Part shown: piece after piece, positions 11,662-22,613 of the stretch
Numbering within the stretch: position 1 is the stretch's first letter
Layout: every line of letters starts with the position of its first letter
Source: Aporrectodea caliginosa
Taxonomy: Eukaryota > Annelida > Clitellata > Crassiclitellata > Lumbricidae
NCBI GenBank assembly: GCA_020284085.1
Contig: JACEVL010000765.1
Location: 558,501 to 622,500 of the forward strand
Reading direction: 5' to 3'
Length of the DNA stretch: 64,000 bases
Notes under the pieces: generated by a model
The model's input: the letters and a program-made list of their open reading frames with translations, nothing else
Told to the model about the DNA's origin: nothing
The model's database searches: none
Position numbers and translations under genes: made by a program

Positions 11662-14600
11662 GATGCATGCATTCATATATATATATATATATATACACAT
11701 ATATATGAATACATACGTAACAATGTTGGTAACTGACTTCCAAACAGCTTCAATCCACTGGCAATTCTGAAACTCAGTGGCACCAGATTCTATTGCACTT
11801 AAGAGATGTCATGTTGTCGAACCGAAGTGCTCATGTTTCATGAGCCATTTCATCAGATGCATGTTACCTTTGCCTATCCAAGGCTGATAACACCATCCGC
11901 TTGATCTCATAGCATGTTCATAACTCCTGCATGTTTAAAACGGTATCAGCTTACTGCATTTTCTTTGCATCTCAGATGACAGATCTCTTGACTTTGGACT
12001 GCTAGCACTACCGGTACTAGGAATATTCAGTAGAGGTATTTAGACAAGCGTCTTACAGTACTTTACCTTTACAAGGCATGAATTGACAACACTACGGTAC
12101 TCGAAGTTGTTAAATGACAAAGCATCACTGGACAACACAGACCTAATATACATGCATCATTTTCACTCTAGCCATCTACTGTGAAAACTGTACACTTCTG
12201 TACTAGTGTGCCATTTATAGGTTGTTAAAAACTTACTTCCAAATTTCTGAGTACAGATAGATGTGGGATCCGCAGCTTGGAACACCTGGTGGATCTAGTT
12301 GATCAAGCCTTGCAACGGCAGCGCAGAAAGCCCATATGACGATATACTTGACGACAAAGAACATTCCGAAAGCGTAACCAGTGCCAGCAACTGCCCAAAG
12401 GGGTAGCACGGCAAGTAGGTTGGGTTTATGAATGAGGGCACCACTGTAAAGATAGTGCAGCAGAAACTCATAGGAAAATCCCCAGACGAGAAATCGGGAA
12501 AAACCCACGGCAACTGGTTTAAGTCGATGAAACGTCCAGCGTTCAAGAGGCCGATAAAACTGAAACAAGAACCGGTAATAAGTCGGCAACAGGTCTATTA
12601 CCATCACAGTTTTCCTAATTTTCTCTGTCATCATTGTTGTCACAATTATGACCATGGTCATCCTCATTACTATGAAAATTTATATGTGCACAAGGTATAC
12701 CTGACAGCATGAATTTTAGGCACAAAGGGCATGAAAACTGCACTTACAAGAGACAGACACTTCTTGCGAGTCAAATAAAATCTTGCAATTGTTAGCATTT
12801 CTTGCAAGAGTTAGACCTCTGTATAGGGGTAACACTGTCAAGAAATGCCTGTCATTGATAATCATAGTTCAAACCTTGCGTGCAGTTATAAAATTAATCA
12901 TCAATAATCTAATCGTCTTCATAATTGTAAGCATCATCATCGCTTGGAGCTTACTGTTGGGGACAGATTACAGGTTACTTAATCTTTTGATAAAAGCCAG
13001 TAACATTTAAGCTAATACTAGTTACTATTCATTGCAGTAACTTTAGGGTAACTAGTTACTTTTTACCAAATGTAATGAACAGCAGGAATTGATTACTTTT
13101 ATGAGGTAATTGTAATGCAAAAAATTTAGTTCTTTGCATGTCTTTTAAATCAGCCTAAGTTTTGGTTCACGTGAATTAACATTACCCGGACATCTCCAGC
13201 TGTGCTCGTGTCTCTGAACTCTTTCATTTTATTTGTCTATTTTAAAGTCTAATTTCATCACAGTTAACATCCCCACAAACAGTAACTAAAAATACTTAGT
13301 TACTTTTCAAAGTAACTGCAATCAGTTACTAGTAACTTTTTATAAAGTAACTATTTGTAGGCAACTAGTTACTTTTTCCTTTCCCACAGTTACTGTAACT
13401 AGAGTTACTCCAACACTGTACCTTATATTACCTAGCATTACTTCATTTATCATATCTGTCTGGAACGTAAACAAAGAATTTACACACTGAAAATGTACCT
13501 GTCTGCGAAAAACATCGTAATTCATCATTGGACCCGCAATGAAAAGTGGAAGATAGAAGACATAGAAAAACATATCAATAAGCTGGGCTGTTGCACTGCC
13601 AGATATTGGAAAGTCTTCTGCAGCAGAGCTTGCTTGTCTGCATTTAGTCATAGGATCGGAAGCTTTCTGTTCGCCTTCGCTGTTTTCTGCTGTTCCTTGA
13701 TCTCCTGATGAAATCATAAGTTCGTGTGCTCTTTTCTTGAAATCACAGTAAAATAAGCCAAAACTTGTAAGTCGCAGAACAGCCATGCAAAGCGTGAACT
13801 CTTGAAAATAGAATCCATGGAAGGATCCTTTCTTCAGTAATCCTAGCGCCACCTGTTGAAGAAAACAAGAAGTTACAGTGTGTTCCTTTTAATTTCCAAC
13901 TAAAGCTTTAATTTTCAGGCTTTCTTCAAGAAAGTCATCAATAACTAATCTGTTTTAGCTGTTAAGAATTTATATTCTTGTCTTGTGTGTCATGTGAAAT
14001 TGACAATTTGTTATCAAATTTCATATGGAATATAATTTGAATTACTATTATTTGAATTGTTAGAATGCCAATGTTGTGTTTTAAGTTCAGAATAAATATC
14101 CTATAACCAAAGACATTTGTAATAGATGCAAGAGTTTTGTTGAAACAAACAAGTAATAAATGAACAATTACCTTACCTGACAAGACCTTACCTAACTGCC
14201 TACATGCTGCAAGTGATCAAGCAGTGAACAAAGACCCAGAAAGACAGCCCAAATACTCTTATCCAGCATATGCACAAGATATTTTTTATTGGAAACTACT
14301 CCAGCTGTCTGCTGCTGAAATTCTGATTCGACACGAACAATATATCCCCATAGGAATTTGAAAGCAGCATTGCTGTGAATTCAATCAAAACCCAGAATAT
14401 GCATAAGAGAAACTGCTCTCCTCCTCACCAGAGGTTCTCGTGTTGACTCGAAATTCAGAACCATCAGGAAGGTCAGTGTTGCAGTCCATACAATCAGAGG
14501 AGAAGCCGTGAACCAGATCAGCAAAAACACAGTCAAAGTCTCAATGATAATCAGAAACATTGGACCAAATCCAATAACGCAGATGTAAAACAATAGAGAG

Positions 14601-17600
14601 TACACAAGGAAGAAATTTTTCCGTTTCTAAAAACAAAAAACAAATAAATGCAAAAATTTACGAAGAAATCATAAAACTGCCACAATTTCCTTTCCCTTAA
14701 TTATTGGAAAGCGATATATGCACTGTGTACAGTACTTGCAATGGTATGTTTTGACAGCCTTTATACATGTACCAGCAAAGACTAGCTTTGAAGTGCGACA
14801 CAAAAATCACGCTATAGAGACTAGGGTGGTCGCATCTCTAATGGAAAATTTTCAACTTCAGTTGTTTACTTTCGCCAACCCGGCATTCCGTGCCAATTGG
14901 TTTAAAAGTAATGTAGCCCAAAAATTATCAAGATCGAACAATATCTACGACTCGCACAACGTCTTGAAATTTTGATTTTTACAAATAATTTTCGTCATTT
15001 CGAGTATAAGTATTTGATTCGCATTTTTAGACCTATGTTTAGTTTTCAACAGAAAGGCTGGATGATTTTACTTAAGCACAACTAAAAAATAATTTCTACA
15101 ATGTTTATGCTCTCGTTGATTGTTTATTATTTATTTTTATTGGCATTTTAGTAGTATTTGATCCGTGAGTTACTGAGACCGATAACCACAAATCCATCCA
15201 AGCAAGCACACAATGTTAGGTATAACTTAAATCTCGAATGCACGACAGTAGGCCTACACACTAAGCACATAGTGTCATATATATTATGTAATATATAATA
15301 CTATTATAGTATATTATACATTATACAATTATATATTATACAAGCACAAAGTTTCCATAAAAAAGTGTGTGTTCTGAACTAAATCTCCTTTTAGTTCCAG
15401 TTGTAACTATGGACTGCTCTTCCTTCCTCTTGCATCAGCTATTTAACATGTGCTTTATTTTCCCCATTAGAACCAGCTGTATTCTTCATTGGTAAAATTG
15501 TAATCAACAGCACTTTACATAATAGGGAGACCAGGGCAAGAGAGGCCCTTTTTAGAACACATTTTATTTTCAAAAATAGATAACATAATGCCACAATTTT
15601 TCATATATGCATGTTGGAAACTCATAAAGCTAACAGAAATACCTTGAAAATTGACTTTAAATATGTGATAAAATATTTTGCAAAATACGCCAAAACACAA
15701 AGTGAAAATGCCACTCTTACCTACACCTTGGGTAAAAGTGGCATATAGCCTTCTGTTGCTCATGCCCAAGTGGTTGGACAAGTTTGACATGAAGGCAGTG
15801 CTAATGGTAATTGAGCTATCTGAATTATTTGTTTCACATTAAATTTTAACAACAGTAACGAGAAAATGAAGAAAAATTGATAATTAACGACAGTAGTTAC
15901 AGTAAAAATTGCTTGTCGCCGGGCTCAATAGAGCGCAGCTTTCATGGCACCAGTACTTGCATGTTAAGCATTGAATCCACGTTTCTTCGTGTTGGTCGCT
16001 GTAAACTGTAAAGCTCTCTGCAGTAAGAACAGTGGAGGCGGGTGTCAATCTCCACTTTATGACACTCTGCTGTTGCTGGTTCTGTTTCTTCTGCTTGTGG
16101 TTCCTCTGCTTTCTGTTTCTTCTGTTGCTGGTTCTACTTCTGATTTTTCTGCTTCTGGTTCTTCTGCTTCTAGGTCTTCTGCTGCTGGTTCTGCTTCTGG
16201 TTCTTCTGCTGCTGGTTCTGTTTCTGGTTCTTCCACTCCTAGCGCATCTGCTTCTGGTTCTTATGCTTATGGCTCGTTTGCTGTTTTGCATCCAAAGCAA
16301 CTCGTTCTCGGCACCAACAATTAAATGAGCGTGCCGTCAAGCGATCGAGGCCCAATTGACATTGACTAAGTACCTCAGTAGCAATAATAATAACTGTAAT
16401 AATTTTTTTAGTCACTAATCAGTGTAATCACTAGTAATCAGGCATACAATAATGTCATTGTGTTGTAATCTGGACCTCCTACAAGTGTTTGAATTTATTC
16501 CTGGTTTATGGATTCACTGTTGATTACAACTAGTATGCTTACTGTTCGAGTGTTCGCATGCATATTGATATATGGTAAAACTTTGATGGTTTTGTGCGAG
16601 TCCTAAATATTAATATTTTTTCATACAACTTTTTGTGTGATGTTTCTGGATGGAATGGAACCAAATGGCACCTTGGCAAACAGTAGATTCACACTTTTAT
16701 TTCTAAGGACCACCCTAATAGAGACACAGCGTCTCTCCAACATAATTTCGGGCCACAAGCAATTTACCTATTTGGTTAGACCATGCTACCAAACAGACCA
16801 CCAAGTGGCACGATGGTCTGTTCGGTAGATTAGTGACAGGAACTGTTGTCCTGCCCTGATGGGTCAGTAAATCAAAGATCAAGGATTTGAACCTGCTGAC
16901 TGTGCCACTCTGAACTACAGATGGATTGTATCAGTTTTTAAAGTTGGAATCAGTTTTTGCTTTTCCTTGGTATTTTTAAAGCCAGTTCCATTTTGAATGT
17001 TTCAATTCTTTAATATTTTTTAATATCTGTCATTTGTTTACGTGTATATTACAATTTTTCTCAATGTAACATGGTAATCAACTCACATCAAAGAGAGCCT
17101 GGCTTCTGAGAAGTTGACTGAGAATGACATGACCAAGCAGCCACTTTCCAAGAACGCCAAATACTGAATCACGCCAAAACTCCCAATCGGAATCGGTTAT
17201 GTCCTGTTTCAAAATAAGAACTAATATAACTATAAACTTAAAACTGTATTTCATAATAAATCGTAAACTTCTGACAAAAGCCAACCTGCTAATTGATTAG
17301 TTATATAGAAGGTTACCATACATGTAGAAAAGTCAACACATTCAGGTACAACATGTTCAGTCTTTATTAGCTTACCAAACCAGACCAGCAGAAAAAGATA
17401 CAAACTGACCAGCAACAACTTACCAGTTGAAGTTGACCAATGAAATGAACATATTAACATAGCTGTAGTTATGACTAACCTTTTGTCTGCCAAGAAAGCT
17501 CCAGCCAACATCAAGATCATAGTTTATGTCTCTGTGCTCTGCATAATCTATAAATGTAAACTGTCGTAATTATAACCTACTAAAACTCCATTATATGGTA

Positions 17601-18409
17601 CAATATGCTATTAAAATTCCCTTATAACTACAGTATAGTAGTTTGCAAAGCATATTGATAGCTTGACGTACAATGGCAGTGGCAGATTCGTGAGATACAA
17701 CACCCTCTGCATCATGCCAGATGTATCAAAACATTTACTAGCTGCTCTCTGGAACCTCGCTTAGTCTCACTCACAACACTATAAACCAATCCAATTTGCC
17801 CTATTAGAACTATACATAATTATAGTGCTGAACAGTGCAGTACCTAAAGCTATAATACTATAGCATAGTATCTAACACTATAACCGCATAATCATGCATT
17901 GATGTTACTTGCTGCGTTTTGACAGCTACTTACGAAATAAACGAAAATACAATACAATACAATACTCTGGGAGTGATGAAAACCGTATGATTACTTAAGG
18001 AATGCAAAAGAAGTCTTCAGTCTCTGGAAAACCCCTCTAATATGATGCAGAGCAGTGCTTTCAAAACTTCGAGATCACAATTTTAATCAATCAGTAAGAC
18101 TTTCTGTGCAGGCACGTAACAAACCAGATACAATACGACAGTTTACGCTTTAGAAACTGAGAGATCACAGCTAAGATTTTGGCTTCACCTGGATCAATTT
18201 ATGATATATGCTCATGCAGTTGGAGCCAATACTCAGCTGTATGATATAAATTAGATAAAAGATTACACTAAATGAGACTGACCTCTGGATGCTTCATAAA
18301 CTGCAAACATTAAACCAGATGCAATTGCAATCCAACTGCCAATGTATAGCCATGACTCCCAACGCGGTAGGATGGCATTGGGTCGATTATGGGAGTCCAT
18401 ACTTCCCAT
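8822..18409 (-). CDS. HHAT: Hedgehog acyltransferase (MBOAT), complete ten-exon gene
   Basis: Exons on the minus strand: 18409-18283, 17547-17480, 17203-17087, 14626-14429, 13852-13499, 12559-12237, 11458-11423, 10765-10564, 10184-10040 and 8940-8822 (TAA). All junctions are GT-AG and phases agree, giving 562 residues (human HHAT is about 490). A TAA lies in frame 18 nt upstream of the first ATG, which fixes the start (MGSMDSHNRP); a second ATG follows three codons later. Family landmarks occur in order: the N-terminal RWESWLYIGSW membrane segment, DSDWEFWRD, many hydrophobic segments, FYLPLFIAGPMMNYDVF, YRPLERW, ARLDQLDPP, FDRGLYAFL, YILLGGSHHGLL and the active-site GVWHGLHNY with its invariant His. 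The enzyme N-palmitoylates hedgehog ligands in the ER membrane. Exon 5 carries a polar Ser/Glu-rich insertion (about residues 192-226) that partly explains the extra length. GUP1/HHATL-like proteins are the alternative, but the retained WHG His argues for an active enzyme. Confidence 0.95.
9100..9430. repeat. Interspersed repeat with AGCGCCT/AGAGGCGCT words
   Basis: CATTTATACAGCACC..., CATTTATAAAGTGCCAC..., AAGCGCTCAACACG and then GGGCGGAAGAGCATTCCAGA resemble the repeat at 37195-37400 and pieces at 8540-8600 and 57595-57650 (TTTATATAGCGCCTCTC...CAGAGGCGCT). It is a dispersed non-coding family, possibly a SINE; no polymerase III boxes are clear. Confidence 0.5.
9539..9901. mobile_element. MITE in HHAT intron 9 with TATCCATCTAGT ends
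   Basis: TATATCCATCTAGT on the left is matched by ACTAGATGGATAA on the right, an inverted pair of about 12 bp that could sit on a TA target. A (CAAA)5 run lies just inside the right end. There is no coding potential. The exact class (Tc1/mariner-like) is inference. Confidence 0.5.
10245..10335 (+). repeat. Dispersed repeat AATAATCTTCGTTTA...
   Basis: AATAATCTTCGTTTAATTTC..GACACAACGCAGGATGATTACAAATCATAGTATGAACGGA occurs again near 35740-35805 with about 80% similarity by eye. Function unknown. Confidence 0.55.
11423..11458 (-). other. HHAT: HHAT 36-nt microexon
   Basis: TTGTAG|GACATTTGATCG...CTGAAGCA|GTAAGT. The preceding exon ends in phase 2 (AA) and the next begins with one base, so only inclusion of this 36-nt exon gives SEIWK-TFDRGLYAFLKQ-HIYILLGG. 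This aligns with the MWRYFDxGLxxFL..Y block of the family. The Asp of FDRGL is the conserved acidic residue paired functionally with the WHG histidine. Confidence 0.9.
11620..11710. repeat. (AT)n microsatellite
   Basis: Two runs of ATATAT with short interruptions, in an HHAT intron. Open frames crossing it encode only Tyr/Ile runs and are not genes. Confidence 0.9.
12954..13418. mobile_element. hAT-type MITE rich in GTAACTAGTTAC
   Basis: The right end ...AGAGTTACTCCAACACTG and the left end CTGTTGGGGACAGATTAC are an imperfect inverted pair. The interior is full of AGTAACTAGTTACTTTTT words, typical of CAGTGTTGGAGTAAC-type hAT MITEs. No clean 8-bp duplication was found. It lies in the HHAT intron between exons 5 and 6. 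Confidence 0.6.
15884..16300 (-). pseudogene. Arg/Ser-repeat ORF ending in a PHD-like zinc cluster (transposase C-terminal relic?)
   Basis: A 138-residue minus-strand ORF lies in HHAT intron 3. The first part is a low-complexity RTRSRTSSRR run, produced by a TTCTG-CTTCTGG-type minisatellite at about 16060-16265. The last 30 residues (WIQCLTCKYWCHESCALLSP...YCNYC) hold Cys/His spacing like the PHD-like tail of pogo/Tc5-type DDE transposases in invertebrates. The catalytic part is not recognisable nearby. No splice sites or promoter tie it to a gene. A host PHD protein fragment is the alternative. Confidence 0.45.
16060..16265. repeat. GTTCTTCTGCTTCTG minisatellite
   Basis: A tandem 12-15 nt pyrimidine-biased repeat. 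It yields open frames on both strands (Ser/Ala/Gly-rich on plus, Arg/Ser-rich on minus). Confidence 0.85.
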
Positions 18410-20169
18410 TCTTTTTGTCAGGTGACATTAACACACATTCCTACAAAATCAAAGCCAAGTGAATCTGATTTATGGTGTGTTTACTGGAACTGAGATTAAG
18501 ACTGCAAGAGAATAAGCTGGCTTGGGAATAAGTTGACTTTATTGCTTTAGCTTTTGTAATATTTGCTGAAGTAGTTAAACAGTTTGTATTACGTAAAGTT
18601 CTTTAGGAAGTACCTGCTCCTTCACCCAAGTGCAAACTTTTTAACCATATTAACATTTGCTGTATTTTATCGATCAACGCACTAATAACTTTTTGTATAT
18701 TTATGTATGTATGAATATGGCTATAAACAGTGCCTCGTGAATTTATCGGGTGAGATCCTTCAACACGCTGCCCATCTGGATGGATGCCACGTCATTTCAA
18801 GTCCCCGTGTATGGAACATGCTATTCCGAATTCCGGATATTTAAGTCTCCGCAATAAGCCCCCCCTCGGTATGCGAACCAGCATCCTAACTTAACCTTTG
18901 ATCAATGTACCCGGTAGCTACACCGGTCAGTGGACAGTGGACTCTCCTTGGCATCATTTCTGCGCGCAGACTACAAATCAAACATTTGCATTTAGTCAAA
19001 TAGACTGAATTTGAAATTGTTCGACTCAAACGAAATGCCGAAAAATAAGTCTAAACGCATCACCAAAACCACAAAACTTTTGGCATCACAGTCGTACTTG
19101 CTTGGCTTTTGTGAATGTATTTGGCCTACTTTTTAGAATATAAATTAGACGGCTGGTAAAGCTGTGACCCAAGGACCATAGATCTTTGACTTGACCCAAA
19201 TACGAGGTTCGTTAGCCGCCATACATAATAATGATATGATATTATCTGGCATTTAAACACCTCATTGGGCATAAAATTCAAGATTGTGTTGTACAGAAGA
19301 CGAATATAGACGAATAATTATGATATCTGACAAAACACTTAAATCGATCAATCAGCTTAATATTGTGCACCGCAGTCAGTTAATTAAGCAGCAATACATA
19401 TATTATAAAGACAGGTGCACAATCCAGTGAGTAACAATGTGTAAAGCCAAATGAACATCAGTTCCGCTAACAGGGTCACCCTGAGCTATTATAAGGGCAA
19501 AGTCGTTTCCTGCAAGTCAAGATCCAGGTCATTGTTCTATCTCGAGCAGTTTTTCCAGACCCCAATCACTATAGCAGACCTATAGGCCCTATAGCCTACT
19601 CATCTTGCAAGTTCTCCAATAAATCCATATAGGCTACAGTACGTACTGCTTCTCGATTCTAAAACGATCTCTCCGCCTAGTATTTCCACTCACCCGTTAT
19701 CATCTTTCAGGCTCCTTTATCTATTATCGCTCAGGCTCTAAAATTAAAGTAGCACCTCTTTATGAACTCAAACCCTGACTTTATCTGATCATCCGTCTTC
19801 CACTCCTTCTCGACCTAAACAACACACTTTAGCAGCTCATCAGCACGATCCTTCTATCTTTGATCTTCTGGCTCTCTGGACAACAACCCTTGCTCGCCCA
19901 CGCGCTTGTGAATAAGCTGATGCCCTGCCTTATCTTTTACTAGCGCTCCAGTAAAATTAGGTGTTTACTATTTATTTACTGATTATTATGTGCATTACGT
20001 TACATTAACATTTACGGAAGAGCTAAATACTGACGTTCGACTTGCTTACATACTTACTTACTTCGTGTGAGAACTGATCGGAATGCTAGGAATTGATCAT
20101 TCATCGTAGCGGATCCACAGAACCATTCTTCTAGGCACTGAATCATTCTGTTGATTTAAAATATTCACG
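18410..20169. other. Divergent intergenic region between HHAT and the BTB-BACK gene
   Basis: It should hold both promoters and 5' untranslated exons; no TATA box, CpG island or coding exon stands out. It includes a SINE-like piece at about 18745-18845. Confidence 0.5.
18745..18845 (+). repeat. SINE-like repeat TCGGGTGAGATCCTTCAACACGC
   Basis: ATCGGGTGAGATCCTTCAACACGCTGCCCATCTGGATGGATGCCACGTCATTTCAAGTCCCCGTG closely matches a second copy at 33385-33399 plus 34254-34300, where it is split by an 854-bp insertion. The TTCAAGTCCCC end is B-box-like. Confidence 0.65.
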
Positions 20170-22266
20170 ATGGCGATGGCCGTTCAGGTTCGCGAGAGGG
20201 TCGGATTTCACAGGGACGTCTATAATTCGCTCGTCAGATGCCTCATAAAGCAGCGAAAGACGGGCGAATTCTGCGATGTTATGCTACGAGTTAACAGTCA
20301 GTGTTACTACGCTCACAAAGCCGTCCTGGCCGCTGCCAGTCCCTACTTCAGGACGATGTTCACGGCCTGCATGAAGGAGCAGCGAAGCTCAGAGATCGAT
20401 CTCAGTAAATCGCTGGAGCTGGACAGCGAGGACTCGTTCAGGCAAGTCCTCGATTTCATGTACTCTGGTGACATAGAAATAAACGTCGACAATTCGGAGG
20501 ATATCCTTCGAATTGCGGACTTTCTGCTGTTCGAAGACGTGAAAGAGTACTGTAAACAGTTTTTCCTTGTACACGGTAATCTAAATCTGTCCAACTGCCT
20601 CTGGATCAGCATCCTTGCAGAGCATCACAATCTGAAAGAGGTTGCTGATGTCTCAAGAATGATGGTCAGTGCACGGTTTCACGATTACTTCATTCACAGC
20701 GAGGAGATACTCGACCTTCCAGAAGCAATTTTCTCTCGTCTACTGAAAGACCGTGATATGATTCAGTTCACAAGCGAGGAGAATCTCATTCGTGGACTTC
20801 TTCGCTGGATACAACACGACGCAACAAACCGTCAGACGTCGCTTTGTCGACTTATGTCATGTGTTGTGGATGACGTGACAACAGAAGACTGCAGTCGCCT
20901 GCTTTGTCAGTTTCAGTCGATGCCAACTTCGCTGCAGGAAGTCCCAAGCCAGATGAAATCATCTGGAAATTCAAGTTATGTTGGTGCAGCCACTGTTGCA
21001 CACAATGACTTCGATTTAGATTTTTACGACGATGACTTTCTTGACGATGCTTCGGAGCAGGTACTAATCGCGCTGAATTGCAACACGGCTGTAAAATACT
21101 TTAGATTCTTTGTGTATAATGTTTCTCGCCGTCAGTGGTATGTTTTGCCAGTTCACAGCGACTTAGTGCTGCAGATGATTCCGCCGCGGTTGAGTATCTG
21201 TAGCATGATACTCCATGATGCTATGCTCTTCATGTTCCTTAGCTACAACCTTCCATATCCAACGGACATGCTACGAATCAACATCATGGCTTTCGACATT
21301 GAGCTTGGTGAACTGATGCTTCTGACTTTCCAGAATCGTGTCAGTACAAATGGCTGCTGTCAGACAACGCTGACTGACAACCGTTCGGTGCCACCGGCGA
21401 TGGCTCACTGCGTCGGTAGCCTTTGCATCGTCGGTAACTTTGAAGGTGCCGGCCAGGTATTTGTCTGCGACCCAGGGAGTATGACTTACACTTGCTATCC
21501 GATACAGGGCACGCGCTTCGTTAGCCTTGCACGGGTTGCGGTTCGAGATGATCGACACCTTTTTGTGTGGTGCAGGCACCGTTTTGGTCATGAGGAGTAC
21601 AGTGTCAATAAAGAGGTGTCATTTGCAATCTTTGATGTCAAGAACCGCACTTTCGTACGACCTAACCTTCCAGCCCCACCCGGCATTGGCTACAATGATT
21701 TTGCCGACCCACACGTCCTGGGGATTGAGGAAGGCCGGGTGGTGGTTCATACCCCGGGGAAGATGTCGCTGGTGCTAGAAGAATCCAAGGCCACGTGGGT
21801 CGTCCATGGCCGCACTGTACCATCCTTTCTTGCAGACCGCATCCCTCTCGAAATGCCATACCACAGTTACGAGCTGTACACTTTCTTGGAAGGAGCTGCA
21901 TATAAGTTTTCCAACGTCGCCCCATTCATCACCTCCCTGTCTTGCCTCCGTTCAGGCCAGACAGCGGGCCAGCAGCAGGTCCCTCCACCAGTTGACGGAA
22001 TTTCATTGGTCACTTCGGGTTATCTTGTTTCGTCGTTTTTCTGTGCGCTGCCGTGCTGTGAACGTTTTGATAATTCATTCACAAAGTTGATACACAAGAA
22101 GACAAAGCAGCTGTACGACACAGACACAGAAGAGAGCGGCACAGGTCGCTCCGGAGACAACAGCAGCAAAGAAGATAACTACGAATACGACGGCTTTGAA
22201 TACGACGACGATATCTACGGTTATTTTGATGACTATGAATATGAACGCAATGTCGACATACTTTGA
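20170..22266 (+). CDS. BTB-BACK (kelch-like) protein, single exon, 698 aa
   Basis: The ATG at 20170 (ACG ATG G context) opens a 698-codon uninterrupted frame. Residues ~25-135 are a BTB/POZ domain (FCDVMLRVNSQCYYAHKAVL, SPYFRTMF, VLDFMYSGDIEI, ADFLLFEDVKEYC). Residues ~140-250 are a BACK domain (NCLWISILAEHHNL... SEENLIRGLLRWIQHD). Such proteins usually dimerise through BTB and bring substrates to Cullin-3 ubiquitin ligases. The C-terminal half should form a beta-propeller, but kelch GG/Y-W motifs are faint, so repeats are only inferred. Two Asp-rich stretches stand out: FDLDFYDDDFLDD (~282) between BACK and the propeller, and a very acidic Tyr/Asp tail in the last ~45 residues. A particular KLHL orthologue is not assignable. 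Base composition is more GC-rich than the flanks, as expected for a real exon. Confidence 0.93.
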   Translation: MAMAVQVRERVGFHRDVYNSLVRCLIKQRKTGEFCDVMLRVNSQCYYAHKAVLAAASPYFRTMFTACMKEQRSSEIDLSKSLELDSEDSFRQVLDFMYSGDIEINVDNSEDILRIADFLLFEDVKEYCKQFFLVHGNLNLSNCLWISILAEHHNLKEVADVSRMMVSARFHDYFIHSEEILDLPEAIFSRLLKDRDMIQFTSEENLIRGLLRWIQHDATNRQTSLCRLMSCVVDDVTTEDCSRLLCQFQSMPTSLQEVPSQMKSSGNSSYVGAATVAHNDFDLDFYDDDFLDDASEQVLIALNCNTAVKYFRFFVYNVSRRQWYVLPVHSDLVLQMIPPRLSICSMILHDAMLFMFLSYNLPYPTDMLRINIMAFDIELGELMLLTFQNRVSTNGCCQTTLTDNRSVPPAMAHCVGSLCIVGNFEGAGQVFVCDPGSMTYTCYPIQGTRFVSLARVAVRDDRHLFVWCRHRFGHEEYSVNKEVSFAIFDVKNRTFVRPNLPAPPGIGYNDFADPHVLGIEEGRVVVHTPGKMSLVLEESKATWVVHGRTVPSFLADRIPLEMPYHSYELYTFLEGAAYKFSNVAPFITSLSCLRSGQTAGQQQVPPPVDGISLVTSGYLVSSFFCALPCCERFDNSFTKLIHKKTKQLYDTDTEESGTGRSGDNSSKEDNYEYDGFEYDDDIYGYFDDYEYERNVDIL

Positions 22267-22607
22267 ATGAAAATTTCTTCTGTTTTAGCATTTAGCCTTG
22301 GCTGGATTCTAGAACGAATTATGAGTGTGTAGGGTCACTTTTAGAAATATTGAACTGAGGATTTTAATATGAGGCTGCATTAGGCTTTGCTCTAGAAATC
22401 TGCTGCCTGCTGCTAATTTTATGAACACTTTTACAGCCAAGATCAGGTAATATGAAACATTTATTGCCAAAGAGTTTATTGCAGCATTCCATATTAATTC
22501 CTTTACCACTGCCAGAAGCTGACCAGCCTTGGACACCTTTGCTGATCTGCTTATCTGAGGTACAGCAACTGTTTAAGTTGTGGCTGTGTCAACTTGATTT
22601 TTCTTCT

Positions 22608-22613
22608 AATAAA
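22608..22613 (+). terminator. Candidate poly(A) signal of the BTB-BACK gene
   Basis: AATAAA about 340 nt after the stop codon, in AT-rich non-coding DNA. Confidence 0.45.
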
